Of a DNA stretch of 64,000 nt, positions 53,042 to 62,091 are shown in pieces (the first letter of the stretch is position 1; every line of letters begins with the position of its first letter). The notes beneath the pieces were generated by a model, which saw nothing but the letters and a program-made list of their open reading frames with translations, did no database searches and was not told where the DNA came from. This DNA comes from Endozoicomonas numazuensis (GTDB lineage Bacteria; Pseudomonadota; Gammaproteobacteria; Pseudomonadales; Endozoicomonadaceae): positions 246,285 through 310,284 of the forward strand of contig NZ_JOKH01000004.1 of assembly GCF_000722635.1 (NCBI RefSeq), read 5' to 3'. The position numbers and the translations under genes are program-made.

Positions 53042-54514
53042 TTATTCAGTCGCGAGTCTTGCTTTGACTTGCTCAACAGAGGCAGGCTGAGCGTCGCCTG
53101 TGTTGTGTTCCTGCCACACATCCTTATCCATGGTTCTATCCAGGAATGGGAACTTTTTGCGGTTAAACACCGGTATCACACCGTCAGCAATCTGCTCGTC
53201 AAAGTCTTTCAGAACCTGAACTACGATACCGGACAACAGCAGAATGGCTGCAATGTTGATCAGAGCCATAGTGCCCATGGAAAGATCTGCAAAAGCCCAC
53301 ACAGTTGGCAGGTTGCCAATAGCTCCCCAGAAAACCATGCCCAGCACTGCCAGACGATACACCATCAGCAGTGGTTTGCTGTTTTTGATGAACAGCAGGT
53401 TAGACTCACCGTAGTAGTAATTGGCAATGATGGAAGTGAAAGCAAACAGCAGGATGGCGAGGGCCACAAAGTGTCCACCTAGTGGGCCAATCTCGTTGGA
53501 GAGTGCAGCCTGAGTTAATTCGACACCGGTCAGACCACTGCCGGGCTCTAACATGCCTGACATCAGGATAATGGCCGCAGTTGCTGTGCATACGACGATG
53601 GTATCGAGGAATACACCCAGCATTCCCATCATGCCCTGATTAACCGGGTGAGTAGAGTGAGCCGTAGCAGCAGCATTTGGAGCACTACCCATACCGGCCT
53701 CATTGGAGAACAGACCACGCTTGATACCCTGCATCATAGCCTGAGAAACCATGTAACCAACGCCACCACCCATGGCCGTTTCAAGACCGAAAGCGCTCTT
53801 GAAAACCAGAGAGAATATGGCAGGCAATTCAGAAATGTTCATGGCTACAACCACGAGAGCTACAGCCAGATAGCTCAGTGCCATGATGGGCACGATCATT
53901 TCAGCAACTTTTGAAATGGAACGAATACCACCAAAAATGATGACACCGCTGACCAGAGCTAACCCAATACCAATATACTCAGGGGCGATACCGTAACCCG
54001 CGAATGCAGCCGCAATGGAGTTAGACTGCACGCTGTTGAACGCAAAACCGAAAGCAATAATCAGGGAAATAGAGAAGGCAATGCCCATCCAGCGCTGTCC
54101 CAATGCTTTCTGCATATAGTAAGCGGGGCCTCCACGGTAAGTTCCATCGCCATTATTAGTTTTGTAAATTTGGGCGAGAATGTTTTCTGCGAAGCTGGTG
54201 GCCATACCCAATAAGGCAATCAGCCACATCCAGAAGATAGCTCCGGGTCCACCCAGGTAGATTGCAACGGCAACACCTGCCATGTTGCCAGTACCGATAC
54301 GGGCGGCGAGGCTGGTGCAGAAAGCCTGGAATGCAGAAATCTGGCGGTCAGACGTAGTGGCTCGGCTGCCCATCATGGTTTTGGCAGCCAGACCGAAACG
54401 GCGAAACTGGACGAATCGGGTACGAATAGTGAAGAAAATACCGGCTCCGAGAAGCAGGTAAATCAGGACGCTTCCCCAGAGAATATTGTTTGATGCAGCA
54501 ATAAAGTCGTTCAT
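53042..54514 (-). CDS. Alanine/glycine:cation symporter, AGCS family (copy 1)
   Basis: The 490-residue inner-membrane protein has about eleven helices and the AGCS hallmarks AFCTSLAARIGTGNMAGVAVA, YLGGPGAIFWMW, GGPAYYMQKALG and GLFSNEAGMGSAPNAAATA. Members import alanine, glycine or glutamine with Na+ or H+. The second AGCS gene lies 333 bases upstream on the same strand and is its paralogue. Confidence 0.94.
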   Translation of the reverse strand: MNDFIAASNNILWGSVLIYLLLGAGIFFTIRTRFVQFRRFGLAAKTMMGSRATTSDRQISAFQAFCTSLAARIGTGNMAGVAVAIYLGGPGAIFWMWLIALLGMATSFAENILAQIYKTNNGDGTYRGGPAYYMQKALGQRWMGIAFSISLIIAFGFAFNSVQSNSIAAAFAGYGIAPEYIGIGLALVSGVIIFGGIRSISKVAEMIVPIMALSYLAVALVVVAMNISELPAIFSLVFKSAFGLETAMGGGVGYMVSQAMMQGIKRGLFSNEAGMGSAPNAAATAHSTHPVNQGMMGMLGVFLDTIVVCTATAAIILMSGMLEPGSGLTGVELTQAALSNEIGPLGGHFVALAILLFAFTSIIANYYYGESNLLFIKNSKPLLMVYRLAVLGMVFWGAIGNLPTVWAFADLSMGTMALINIAAILLLSGIVVQVLKDFDEQIADGVIPVFNRKKFPFLDRTMDKDVWQEHNTGDAQPASVEQVKARLATE

Positions 54515-54787
54515 AGCGCTTCCGGATTATTTATATGTCCGGAAGTTTGTTTGTAATCAGTTTTATATAATATAAGTGAATAAACTGTGGGTGGTAGGTG
54601 TATATACTCATCTCCTGGGTCAGTAAAAAGTAAAGGAGCATTTGCCAGTTAGTAGCTGCTATCCGTTGTAGGAGACTCTGAATGGTAATGGAGGGTAGTC
54701 TGGCTTTTAGGTATTGACGTCTTCCCTGTTAAGGGTTTTTATCTAGATAATCCATCCTCATTAATCTTGAATAATGGTTTTCATTAT

Positions 54788-54831
54788 TTGTCTGGTGATT
54801 GTTTCCATGGCTGAAAACAATCACCAGACAA
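54788..54831. terminator. 17-bp stem between the two AGCS genes
   Basis: TTGTCTGGTGATTGTTT and AAACAATCACCAGACAA pair perfectly across a short loop, 15 bases after the stop of AGCS copy 2. No long T-run follows, but the position suits an mRNA 3' end. The rest of 54515-54846 holds the leader of copy 1 and shows nothing else. Confidence 0.65.
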
Positions 54832-54846
54832 TCAGCTGCAGTGGAT

Positions 54847-56337
54847 TTATAACCTTTCAGCTTCAGGGAAGTCAGAAGCGGGTGCGCCATTTTCATCGTC
54901 GTCCGCATCATCAGGTTCAGCAGGCTGTACCCATACATTGGCGTCCATGGTCTGATTCAGGAAAGGGAATCGTTCACGGTAAAAAACAGGCGTTTTGCCC
55001 TTTCTCAATTGTCGGTCATAATCCTTCAAAACCATCAGTGCGGGTCCCGATAGCAGCACGATGACAATCAAGTTGATCAGAGCCATCAAACCCATAGCAA
55101 GATCAGCGACAATCCAGACAGCCTCAAGACTGCTGACAGCTCCCAGATAGACCAGCAAGATCACGACACATCGATAAATCAGCAGTAATTGCGAACTGTT
55201 TTTCATGAAAAGCAGGTTAGATTCGCCGTAATAATAATTAGCGACCACTGAAGTGAAACCAAAGAAAAGCACAGCGCCCATGATAAACCATTCACCCCAG
55301 GTACCAACCAGATCCCCGAGGGCTGCCTGAGTCAATTGAATACCGTTCAGAGTATTGGCACTTTCCAGTTGGCCTGAAAGAATGACGATGGCAGCTGTTG
55401 CGGTACAGATAATAATGGTGTCTATAAAGACACTGGTCATGGAGATTATGCCCTGAGCTGCAGGGTGGTGAGGCCAGGGGGTGGCCGTTGCTGCTGCATT
55501 AGGACCACTGCCCATACCGGCTTCGTTGGAAAAAAGGCCTCTCTTTACTCCTTGCATAATGGCCTGGGCTACCGAGTAGCCTATGCCCCCGCCTACAGCT
55601 TGTTCAAGACCAAAGGCATGATTAAAAATCAGGGCAATGACAGCGGGCATTTCATCAATTCGACTGATGACTACGTACAGGGCAATAACCAGATAAGTCA
55701 AAGCCATCAGAGGAACGACCATTTCAGCAAACCGGGTAATGGTCTTGATACCCCGGAATATGATCAGGCCAGTGATAATGGCCATAGCCAGACCAATTTG
55801 CTCAGGGCTTAAACTGGTGCTGGCGGTTAAGGAGGCAGAAACAGAGTTGGCGTGGACGGCATTGAAAACAAAGCCAAAAGCAATCAGCAGCAGGCTGGAG
55901 AAAATGACTCCAAGCCAGCGAAGGCCAAGTGCCTTCTCTATATAATACGCAGGTCCACCTCGAAAGGTACCGTCATTATTATTGGTTTTATAAAGCTGAG
56001 CCAGTGTGTTCTCTATGTAGCTGGACGACATACCCAGCACCGCAACCACCCACATCCAGAAAATAGCTCCGGGCCCACCAATGAAAATGGCGATAGCAAC
56101 ACCCGCGAGATTGCCCGTTCCTACATGAGCAGCCAGTGAAGTACACAGTGCCTGAAACGAGGAAATCTCATTTTTAGAGGTGTTCCTGGAACTGAACATG
56201 ATTTTCCAGGCATGAAAGAAGTGGCGAATCTGGACAAATCGGCTGCGAATCGTGAAATAGACGCCTGCGCCCAGCAATAAATATATGAGTATGTACTCCC
56301 AAAGCACACGGGTAGCGAGATCAATCAGGCTGCTCAT
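54847..56337 (-). CDS. Alanine/glycine:cation symporter, AGCS family (copy 2)
   Basis: The 496-residue protein is a full-length paralogue of copy 1, with LCTSLAAHVGTGNLAGVAIA, IGGPGAIFWMW, GGPAYYIEKALG and GLFSNEAGMGSGPNAAATA. The frame runs upstream to 56448, but the copy 1 alignment places the start at MSSLIDLATRVLWEY, with CGGAA ahead of it. The C-terminal tail is acidic (EPDDADDDENG). It is divergent from the first CstA-type gene; the 56338-56563 region must serve both. Confidence 0.93.
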   Translation of the reverse strand: MSSLIDLATRVLWEYILIYLLLGAGVYFTIRSRFVQIRHFFHAWKIMFSSRNTSKNEISSFQALCTSLAAHVGTGNLAGVAIAIFIGGPGAIFWMWVVAVLGMSSSYIENTLAQLYKTNNNDGTFRGGPAYYIEKALGLRWLGVIFSSLLLIAFGFVFNAVHANSVSASLTASTSLSPEQIGLAMAIITGLIIFRGIKTITRFAEMVVPLMALTYLVIALYVVISRIDEMPAVIALIFNHAFGLEQAVGGGIGYSVAQAIMQGVKRGLFSNEAGMGSGPNAAATATPWPHHPAAQGIISMTSVFIDTIIICTATAAIVILSGQLESANTLNGIQLTQAALGDLVGTWGEWFIMGAVLFFGFTSVVANYYYGESNLLFMKNSSQLLLIYRCVVILLVYLGAVSSLEAVWIVADLAMGLMALINLIVIVLLSGPALMVLKDYDRQLRKGKTPVFYRERFPFLNQTMDANVWVQPAEPDDADDDENGAPASDFPEAERL

Positions 56338-56563
56338 ACGATGTTCCGAAGCGGTAATGTCCAGAAAGCTTAGCAGAAGGTATTTGAGTGCATGTTCAAA
56401 TGTAGAGACTAATGAATTACCGAACCTCTTAAGTATTTGTTGCTTCAAGTCAATTTACAGAATCTTTAAGTTGTTAGAGTGGCCCGGACTCTGAACAATT
56501 TATGAACATTTAGGTCTCTTCCTGCTTATCCCAAAGCTGACAAAAGAGACTGAGGGTATGGGG

Positions 56564-57994
56564 ATGACCAGCTTTATCACAGCACTTCTGGCTCTGGTGG
56601 CCGGATATTTTATTTATGGGCGGGTGGTTGACCGTCTTTTTGGTGTTGAGCCTGATCGCAAGACGCCCGCTTTGACCAAAACTGACGGCGTCGATTTTGT
56701 ACCGTTACCATGGTACAAAATCTTCCTGATTCAGTTTCTGAATATTGCCGGCCTGGGCCCCATTTTTGGTGCGATTATGGGCGCTCTTTATGGTCCTTCT
56801 GCCTTTCTGTGGATTGTTTTTGGTTGCATCTTTGCCGGTGGTGTTCACGATTACCTGTCCGGTATGCTTTCCATTCGCCATGGTGGTCAGTCCATTCCTG
56901 AAATTGTGGGTATCTATCTGGGGGAAGGCTTTCGCAAGTTCATGCGAGGCTTTTCTGTCATCCTTCTGGTGCTGGTCGGCGTAGTCTTCATGATGGGACC
57001 TGCCGGTCTTCTGGCGAATCTTGGTGGCGAAGGTTTACTGGCGAAAAGTGGCTTCTGGCTGGCGGTTATTCTGGCTTATTACTTTATCGCGACCATCCTG
57101 CCGGTGGATAAACTCATCTCAAAAGTTTATCCGCTCTTCGGCGCCACCCTTTTGATTATGGCGGTGGGTGTAGGTGGTATGCTGATTGTAAATGGTATAC
57201 CCATTCCTGAAATCGGAACTGAAACCTCTCATCCAGCAGGTTTGCCAATGTGGCCCATGCTGTTTGTAACCATCGCTTGTGGTGCAATCAGTGGATTCCA
57301 CGCAACCCAGTCACCCATGATGGCTCGTTGTCTGCCTACTGAAACGTATGGCCGACGTGTCTTTTATGGGGCAATGATTGCTGAAGGTGTGGTTGCCCTG
57401 ATCTGGGCTGCAGCAGCCATGGCGTTCTTCCCTAATGGTATTGAGGGACTGAATGACGTTCTGGCCCAGGGAGGCGCGGGTCTGGTCGTTAAGGAAATTT
57501 CTGTAGGTCTGATGGGAACCTTTGGCGGATTGTTGGCCATATTGGGTGTTATTGCCTGCCCTATTACTTCTGGCGATACGGCCTTTCGTAGTGTCAGATT
57601 AATCATCGCTGATGCTCTTGGTCTGGAGCAAACATCTACACGTAGTCGTCTTATTCTGGCTATTCCGGTATTTGCTATTGGTTTTGCTCTGACCTTTGTT
57701 GATTTCAATATCATCTGGCGCTACTTCGCTTTTTCTAACCAGCTATTGGCTACCATTGTTCTTTGGGCAGCTTCCATGTATCTGGTACAGAATGGCAAAT
57801 GGCACTGGATGACCACAGTACCAGGGGTATTCATGACAGCCGTGTGTGCAACGTACATTGTCATGGCTCCCGAAGGTCTGGGGCTGTCAACCGCTGTGGC
57901 GTACCCGGCAGGTATCGTTGTGGCACTCTTAAGTTTTGCTCTCTTTATTGTTCGCGCTCGTCGTCTTTCTGTCAGCACAGCAGTGGCTGCCTGA
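56564..57994 (+). CDS. CstA-type transporter (short form, copy 1)
   Basis: The 476-residue membrane protein belongs to the carbon-starvation CstA family, which imports peptides and/or pyruvate. The core PWYKIFLIQFLNIAGLGPIF, GCIFAGGVHDYLSGMLSIRHG, SGFHATQSPMMARCLP and ITSGDTAFRSVRL is conserved, while the long C-terminal extension of the 700-residue CstA/BtsT forms is absent. The ATG at 56564 is preferred to one six bases upstream because it matches the start of copy 2 and leaves room for GAGGG. Copy 2 at 60330 is exactly the same length and closely similar. Confidence 0.93.
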   Translation: MTSFITALLALVAGYFIYGRVVDRLFGVEPDRKTPALTKTDGVDFVPLPWYKIFLIQFLNIAGLGPIFGAIMGALYGPSAFLWIVFGCIFAGGVHDYLSGMLSIRHGGQSIPEIVGIYLGEGFRKFMRGFSVILLVLVGVVFMMGPAGLLANLGGEGLLAKSGFWLAVILAYYFIATILPVDKLISKVYPLFGATLLIMAVGVGGMLIVNGIPIPEIGTETSHPAGLPMWPMLFVTIACGAISGFHATQSPMMARCLPTETYGRRVFYGAMIAEGVVALIWAAAAMAFFPNGIEGLNDVLAQGGAGLVVKEISVGLMGTFGGLLAILGVIACPITSGDTAFRSVRLIIADALGLEQTSTRSRLILAIPVFAIGFALTFVDFNIIWRYFAFSNQLLATIVLWAASMYLVQNGKWHWMTTVPGVFMTAVCATYIVMAPEGLGLSTAVAYPAGIVVALLSFALFIVRARRLSVSTAVAA

Positions 57995-58010
57995 TCAGAT
58001 AGATTATTTC

Positions 58011-58038
58011 AGTCATATATCCAGAGGGATATGTGACT
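58011..58038 (+). terminator. Hairpin after CstA copy 1
   Basis: AGTCATATATCC and GGATATGTGACT pair with one wobble around the loop AGAG, 16 bases after the stop. It lacks a T-run, so its terminator role is tentative. Confidence 0.5.
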
Positions 58039-58164
58039 GAAAACTCACGTTTGTTCTTTTCTTTGGCGAGCCCACAAGCTTTTAACTATCATCTCTTAGC
58101 ACGCCTTCACAGATAAATGTGATCCCTCTTCCCCACAAGCTTTTTTCAGTTCATGGAGACCCCC

Positions 58165-59949
58165 ATGAGAGATCTGACTCGTGCTGTTTTCTTTGTACTT
58201 ATTTTCCTGCCGTCATCGCTTATTGCTGATGATTCGGAGTCAAGCCAGCTGGATCTTGGCATGGGCTATTCCTCAGATGAGGGTCGAGTGCTGGGAGTCA
58301 GCTGTTTGAAAGCCGGTACGATCAGCCATATTGGCAGTGATGTAGGAACTGTCCAATTTGGCAGGCAGGTTTCATCCAGTGATGTTCAGTTAAATTTAGG
58401 CGTCAATCTGGATGGTTCAGCCAGTTACGACATTTTCACGGGCAGTGCCAAGGTGAAATATGCACTGGAAACTGAAGAAGACAAGAGGGTAGAAACCTAT
58501 ACCTTTGTTGAGTCAGTGGTATCAGGTGCCAGCAGCATGAGCACTACCGGAGTGGCTGAAGATGCTCTGAACGAATTAGGGCAGTCTGCCTACGCAAAAG
58601 GGCCGGAGCAGTTTCGTGCCGCCTGTGGTGACCAGTTTGTAGAGTCAGCCAATACCGGAGGGAGATTGCTGGTGTCTTTCCGGGTCAAGTTCGACAGTGA
58701 ATATCAAAAGCACAATTTTGAAGAAGAGTCTTCTGCAAAATTTACAGCTATCGGTAATCTGATGGACTCATTGAAAGTCGCTCATGAGAGAACCCGTGTG
58801 CACGGACATGTCGAAATTATGGCCATGCAATTGGGAGGGACACCTCAGTCGCTGGCAAAGTTGTTCATAGGCAAAGATAAGGATGAAAAATATTTTGTCA
58901 CTTCCTGTCAGCTGAAAGATCTGGATAAGTGTAAAGAACTGGTGGGACAGATTCTGGAATATGCTGCTAATGACTTTTCTACCCAGATCACAGAAGCAGA
59001 AGCGAACGGCAGTAACCCTGTGCAGTACAGTTACCGTTCTTACAACGATGTTGGTCTGAAAGTGGGGCCGAGTCTGGTCACTGAAGATGTGCAGAATGCC
59101 AGGGTCGAGCTGGAAAAGCGCTATAAAGAAACCCGAAACGTATTACACAGAGCGAGTCGTACACTTAACGCACCTTATGAAAAACTTCTGGTGAGTACTG
59201 TTTCAGCGAAACTGCGTGAAGCAAAGGATGCAGCAGAATTCAATATGTCTCAGTTAATGAGTCTTAGAGGCGGCATAAAAACTTGTTTTATTGATATCTC
59301 AAGCTGTAAGGAAGCGTCCGAAGTCATACTGAAAAGCTGGAAGAAGGTTGACCCTGAACTGTTAAGTGATATGTCCGATGCCTGGTATTTCCACGACGAG
59401 AGTGGGGCTGATGTATATGCCTTGCCCATTGGTGATGATCTGTATGTATTAGGTTTTCCTGAAGAAACCCACAATAGCTACGTTTATATCGTTGAAGTAG
59501 AGAAAAATCAGGATGGCAGTCTGTCACTTAACAGCACGAGTGAGGAACTGTCTTTGAAGGGGGAGCTGGCATTGGGTAGTCATTCCGATGTTTATACCGG
59601 TCCCATTACATTTCTGGATAGAACGTATACCGTCAGCCTCCGTAAGGTAGAAAACCCTATTTATATTGGTGGTTCTGAAAACAGTTGTCACAGAGTTTTG
59701 GTGGAATCAGGTTCGATTGGTTGTGTGCTGCATGTCTATACCAAGGATAATCCCAGCATTTGTGGGGGAAATGAAGATGAAAGCCTGGTCATAGGCACCA
59801 GCAAAGCGCTGTCTATCAGTGAAGGCGTTAAATTAAACCTGGGTTGTAAGCTGATGCCAGGTCATAAGGAACTAAATGTCCTTCGAAGTGGTCATATCCA
59901 TTGCTCAGGTGTTGATAAGCCTCATCCTGACTGCGACTGGGTGAAATAA
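58165..59949 (+). CDS. Secreted protein of unknown function
   Basis: The 594-residue product starts after GGAG at ATG 58165 (an ATG 12 bases upstream is less well placed) and has the signal peptide MRDLTRAVFFVLIFLPSSL with cleavage near IA-DD. The N-terminal half contains FRAACGDQFVESANTGGRLL and long amphipathic strands, a pattern reminiscent of CGDxFV-x-GG segments in MACPF-like pore-forming or membrane-acting proteins. A coiled region (320-380) follows. The C-terminal part is a Cys-rich strand domain with four or more possible disulfides (HRVLVESGSIGCVLHVY, CGGNEDES, LGCKLMPG, HCSGVDKPHPDCDW). It lies between the two CstA-type genes. Function is not known; the MACPF idea is weak. Confidence 0.65.
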   Translation: MRDLTRAVFFVLIFLPSSLIADDSESSQLDLGMGYSSDEGRVLGVSCLKAGTISHIGSDVGTVQFGRQVSSSDVQLNLGVNLDGSASYDIFTGSAKVKYALETEEDKRVETYTFVESVVSGASSMSTTGVAEDALNELGQSAYAKGPEQFRAACGDQFVESANTGGRLLVSFRVKFDSEYQKHNFEEESSAKFTAIGNLMDSLKVAHERTRVHGHVEIMAMQLGGTPQSLAKLFIGKDKDEKYFVTSCQLKDLDKCKELVGQILEYAANDFSTQITEAEANGSNPVQYSYRSYNDVGLKVGPSLVTEDVQNARVELEKRYKETRNVLHRASRTLNAPYEKLLVSTVSAKLREAKDAAEFNMSQLMSLRGGIKTCFIDISSCKEASEVILKSWKKVDPELLSDMSDAWYFHDESGADVYALPIGDDLYVLGFPEETHNSYVYIVEVEKNQDGSLSLNSTSEELSLKGELALGSHSDVYTGPITFLDRTYTVSLRKVENPIYIGGSENSCHRVLVESGSIGCVLHVYTKDNPSICGGNEDESLVIGTSKALSISEGVKLNLGCKLMPGHKELNVLRSGHIHCSGVDKPHPDCDWVK

Positions 59950-59980
59950 CCAAGTCTACTCATTCTCGGTCAGCCTTTTA

Positions 59981-60142
59981 GGAGGCTGACCGAGAATAGA
60001 CAGCCCGGCCTAAAATCCAGAAAGAACGGCCATCTTTTCCACTGAATTTGCTTAAATAGGTCAACTATTCGCACAAATTCAGTGAAAAAGCTGACTCGTT
60101 CTACTGAATTTTATGCTCGGACGCTATTCTCGGTCAGCCTCC
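59981..60142. mobile_element. 162-bp TA-flanked miniature element (copy C)
   Basis: Perfect inverted termini GGAGGCTGACCGAGAATAG and CTATTCTCGGTCAGCCTCC are flanked by TA (59979-59980 and 60143-60144). Immediately to the left, CATTCTCGGTCAGCC at 59961-59975 is another partial right tip in inverted order, so a second copy may have been nested here. The joint forms a hairpin 13 bases past the stop of the secreted-protein gene and may end its transcript. Confidence 0.92.
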
Positions 60143-60329
60143 TAGGATGCTAGTTAAATAGCGATTTACATAATTAAATCGTATAAACGGTGGGCCGGGA
60201 ATGACTATGATTTCTAGCTTGAAAGTTGAATAACTGCTCAAAATCATAAAAAAGAAATTGGATTTACCATAGAAGGGCCGGTATGAGCGTATCCGTGTCT
60301 TCAGCATTGTATCGATGGAGATATGGATT

Positions 60330-61760
60330 ATGAACAGTTTTATACTGGCGCTGGTCGCACTGATTGCAGGTTACTTCCTTTACAGCCAATTTGTTGAGCG
60401 CTGTTTTGGTATCGATACCCAAAGGCCAACGCCTGCGATAGAAAGAGCCGATGGTGTCGATTATGTTGTCCTGCCCTGGTACAAGATTTTCCTCATCCAG
60501 TTTCTGAATATCGCCGGTCTCGGACCTATCTTTGGCGCAATTCTTGGCGCGCTTTATGGGCCGGTGGCCTTTGTCTGGATTGTTTTTGGCTGTATCTTCG
60601 CGGGCTCTGTGCACGATTATTTTTCCGGGATGATGTCAGTGAGACATCAGGGGCAGAGTATTCCTGAAATTGTGGGTTTTTACCTGGGGCCCCGTGTTTG
60701 CCAGTTTATGCGACTGTTGTCGATTGTTTTGTTATTGCTGGTGGGCACTGTCTTTATGGTTGGGCCTGCCTCGTTGCTCAGCAATCTTGGTTTTACCGGT
60801 GTGTTTGCTGACAAGACATTCTGGTTAATGATCATTCTTGCCTACTATTTTCTGGCCACCATTCTGCCTATCGATAAAGTGATTGCCCGTATATACCCTC
60901 TTTTTGCCGTTGCTCTGTTGTTCATGGCATTGGGTATTGGTGGCATGCTGATATTCAAAGGGCTTCCTGTTCCTGAAATCGGAACGCCCTCTGAGCATCC
61001 TGATGGTCTGGCTGTGTGGCCAATGCTTTGTATTACGATTGCCTGTGGAGCCATCAGTGGCTTTCATGCCACTCAGTCACCGTTGATGGCTCGCTGTATT
61101 CCCAATGAAGTTTATGGGCGTCGAGTATTTTATGGCGCTATGGTAGCCGAAGGTGTGGTGACTCTGATCTGGGCCGCTGCGGCCATGGCATTTTTCCCCA
61201 ATGGGATAGAAGGACTGTCTGACGTGCTTGGTCAGGGCGGACCGTCGCTGGTGGTGAATGAAATCGCCATTGGTTTGATGGGGTCACTGGGGGGGATGTT
61301 AGCCATCCTTGGTGTCATCGCTTGTCCCATTACTTCAGGGGATACTGCGTTCAGAAGTCTGCGTCTTATTTTTGCCGATATGTTCGGAATCAAGCAGACC
61401 AGTATGGTGCGCAGATTGATGCTGGCGGTTCCGGTCTTTCTTGCAGGTTACCTGTTAACGCTGGTCGACTTCTCAATCATCTGGCGCTATTTTGCATTCT
61501 CAAATCAGGCTCTGGCCACCATTGTGCTTTGGACAGCTGCCGTTTATATGGCGAGCCAAATGCGTAACTTCTGGATAGTCCTGATTCCTGCAGGTTTTAT
61601 GACGGGCGTGTGCTCCACGTATATTATGATGGCACCGGAAGGCTTTGCGCTTTCGCCTGATATAGCCTGGCCCACAGGCCTTGTTCTGGCGCTGTCCTCA
61701 ATACTGGCTTTTGCGGTTAAAGCTACGATTAAAGATGAAAATGATGAAGAGCTGGTTTGA
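60330..61760 (+). CDS. CstA-type transporter (short form, copy 2)
   Basis: This 476-residue paralogue of the gene at 56564 has the same length and the same landmarks, PWYKIFLIQFLNIAGLGPIF, GCIFAGSVHDYFSGMMSVRHQG and SGFHATQSPLMARCIP. The C-terminal tail KATIKDENDEELV is charged. The ATG at 60330 is chosen because it aligns with copy 1; the frame's earlier ATG at 60315 has no Shine-Dalgarno. Peptide or pyruvate import is the family role; which of the two copies does what cannot be seen. It lies between a 162-bp and a 124-bp element. Confidence 0.92.
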   Translation: MNSFILALVALIAGYFLYSQFVERCFGIDTQRPTPAIERADGVDYVVLPWYKIFLIQFLNIAGLGPIFGAILGALYGPVAFVWIVFGCIFAGSVHDYFSGMMSVRHQGQSIPEIVGFYLGPRVCQFMRLLSIVLLLLVGTVFMVGPASLLSNLGFTGVFADKTFWLMIILAYYFLATILPIDKVIARIYPLFAVALLFMALGIGGMLIFKGLPVPEIGTPSEHPDGLAVWPMLCITIACGAISGFHATQSPLMARCIPNEVYGRRVFYGAMVAEGVVTLIWAAAAMAFFPNGIEGLSDVLGQGGPSLVVNEIAIGLMGSLGGMLAILGVIACPITSGDTAFRSLRLIFADMFGIKQTSMVRRLMLAVPVFLAGYLLTLVDFSIIWRYFAFSNQALATIVLWTAAVYMASQMRNFWIVLIPAGFMTGVCSTYIMMAPEGFALSPDIAWPTGLVLALSSILAFAVKATIKDENDEELV

Positions 61761-61930
61761 TACGGAAAACCTATAAAGCCGCTATGACTGGCGAGAAGTT
61801 CAATATTTTCCGAAACAGGTGAGTTAAGAACTTTCAAATCAAAAACATCGAAGTTGGCCTCTGGTAATAGAAGATGGACCTCTCTATTATCAAGTGGCTG
61901 TTACAGAGTTATTGCAATGACAAGTGCATA

Positions 61931-62054
61931 TCCCCATCGTCTTTCAGGATTCTACGTTGTTGTCAGCGTTCACTCACCCCGGTCACCTACTACTCGTAGG
62001 CTCACGGGGCTTCGCTCACTTGACGCCTGGTAGCATCTTGAAATCCAATGGGTA
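61931..62054. mobile_element. 124-bp TA-flanked miniature element (copy 3)
   Basis: The copy has the same length as those at 10395 and 46355 but has diverged more (left tip TCCCCATCG instead of TACCCATCG). TA flanks it at 61929-61930 and 62055-62056. It ends 37 bases before the methyltransferase start; the in-frame codons it would add upstream of that start are not believed to be translated. Confidence 0.85.
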
Positions 62055-62091
62055 TACAGACTTATCCAAGGGAAATAATAATTTTTTATCT

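Noticed and set aside
61924-62091. N-terminal extension of the membrane-anchored methyltransferase
   Set aside because: The 56 extra codons lie almost entirely inside the 124-bp element; the hydrophobic anchor begins right after ATG 62092.
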